Positions 5,071-5,077 of a DNA stretch of 5,077 bases are shown here, in pieces (within the stretch, counting starts at the first letter, position 1; every line of letters starts with the position of its first letter). The notes under the pieces were generated by a model. The model saw nothing but the letters and a program-made list of their open reading frames with translations, was not told the origin of the DNA and did no database searches. The stretch is from assembly GCA_947425005.1 (NCBI GenBank), contig CANDYP010000098.1, forward strand, positions 1 to 5,077, in the 5' to 3' direction. The position numbers and the translations under genes were made by a program. This DNA comes from Rickettsiales bacterium (GTDB taxonomy: Bacteria > Pseudomonadota > Alphaproteobacteria > Rickettsiales > UBA1997).

Positions 5071-5077
5071 ATTTTTT

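Overview
The window reads as chromosomal DNA from an AT-rich alphaproteobacterium, quite possibly a host-associated lineage of the Rickettsiales or Holosporales type. The alphaproteobacterial signal comes from two minus-strand proteins: a GST-fold protein that looks like FzlA, and an AmgK-type kinase with the GDASFR and LLDFQDA-type motifs usual in that class. A prepilin of the LPGD / FWxHL / DDGxP type points the same way. The order-level guess is weak.

Layout: two gene groups converge on a gene-free junction at 2696-2926. On the plus strand, from the left edge, are the 3' part of an Ala/Gly-rich then highly charged protein of unknown function (1-1032), a type IV pilin-like prepilin (1099-1827), TatC of the twin-arginine translocase (1847-2593), and a 31-residue Lys/Ala/Pro repeat protein resembling the tail of histone H1-like proteins (2600-2695). 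The last three are closely spaced, with no terminator between them, and end at a strong intrinsic terminator (2721-2754). On the minus strand, reading from the right edge, fzlA (5070-4393), an amgK-like sugar kinase (4382-3402) and an uncharacterised 156-residue gene (3397-2927) have gaps of only 10 and 4 nt and look like one operon.

The junction holds the terminator, then a large imperfect palindrome (2758-2889) made of two inverted REP/MITE-like units of about 45 bp around an inner 38-bp palindrome, then a pyrimidine-only tract. The two units differ in ways that preserve their small hairpins, including one compensatory base-pair change, so folding of each unit appears to have been selected.

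Functionally the window is mostly cell-envelope biology: a secreted or assembled pilin-like protein, folded-protein export (TatC), control of constriction at the division site (FzlA) and recycling of cell-wall amino sugars (AmgK-like). The tiny basic repeat protein and the palindromic element are the least ordinary parts. No tRNA, rRNA, CRISPR array, insertion sequence or transposase gene was seen.
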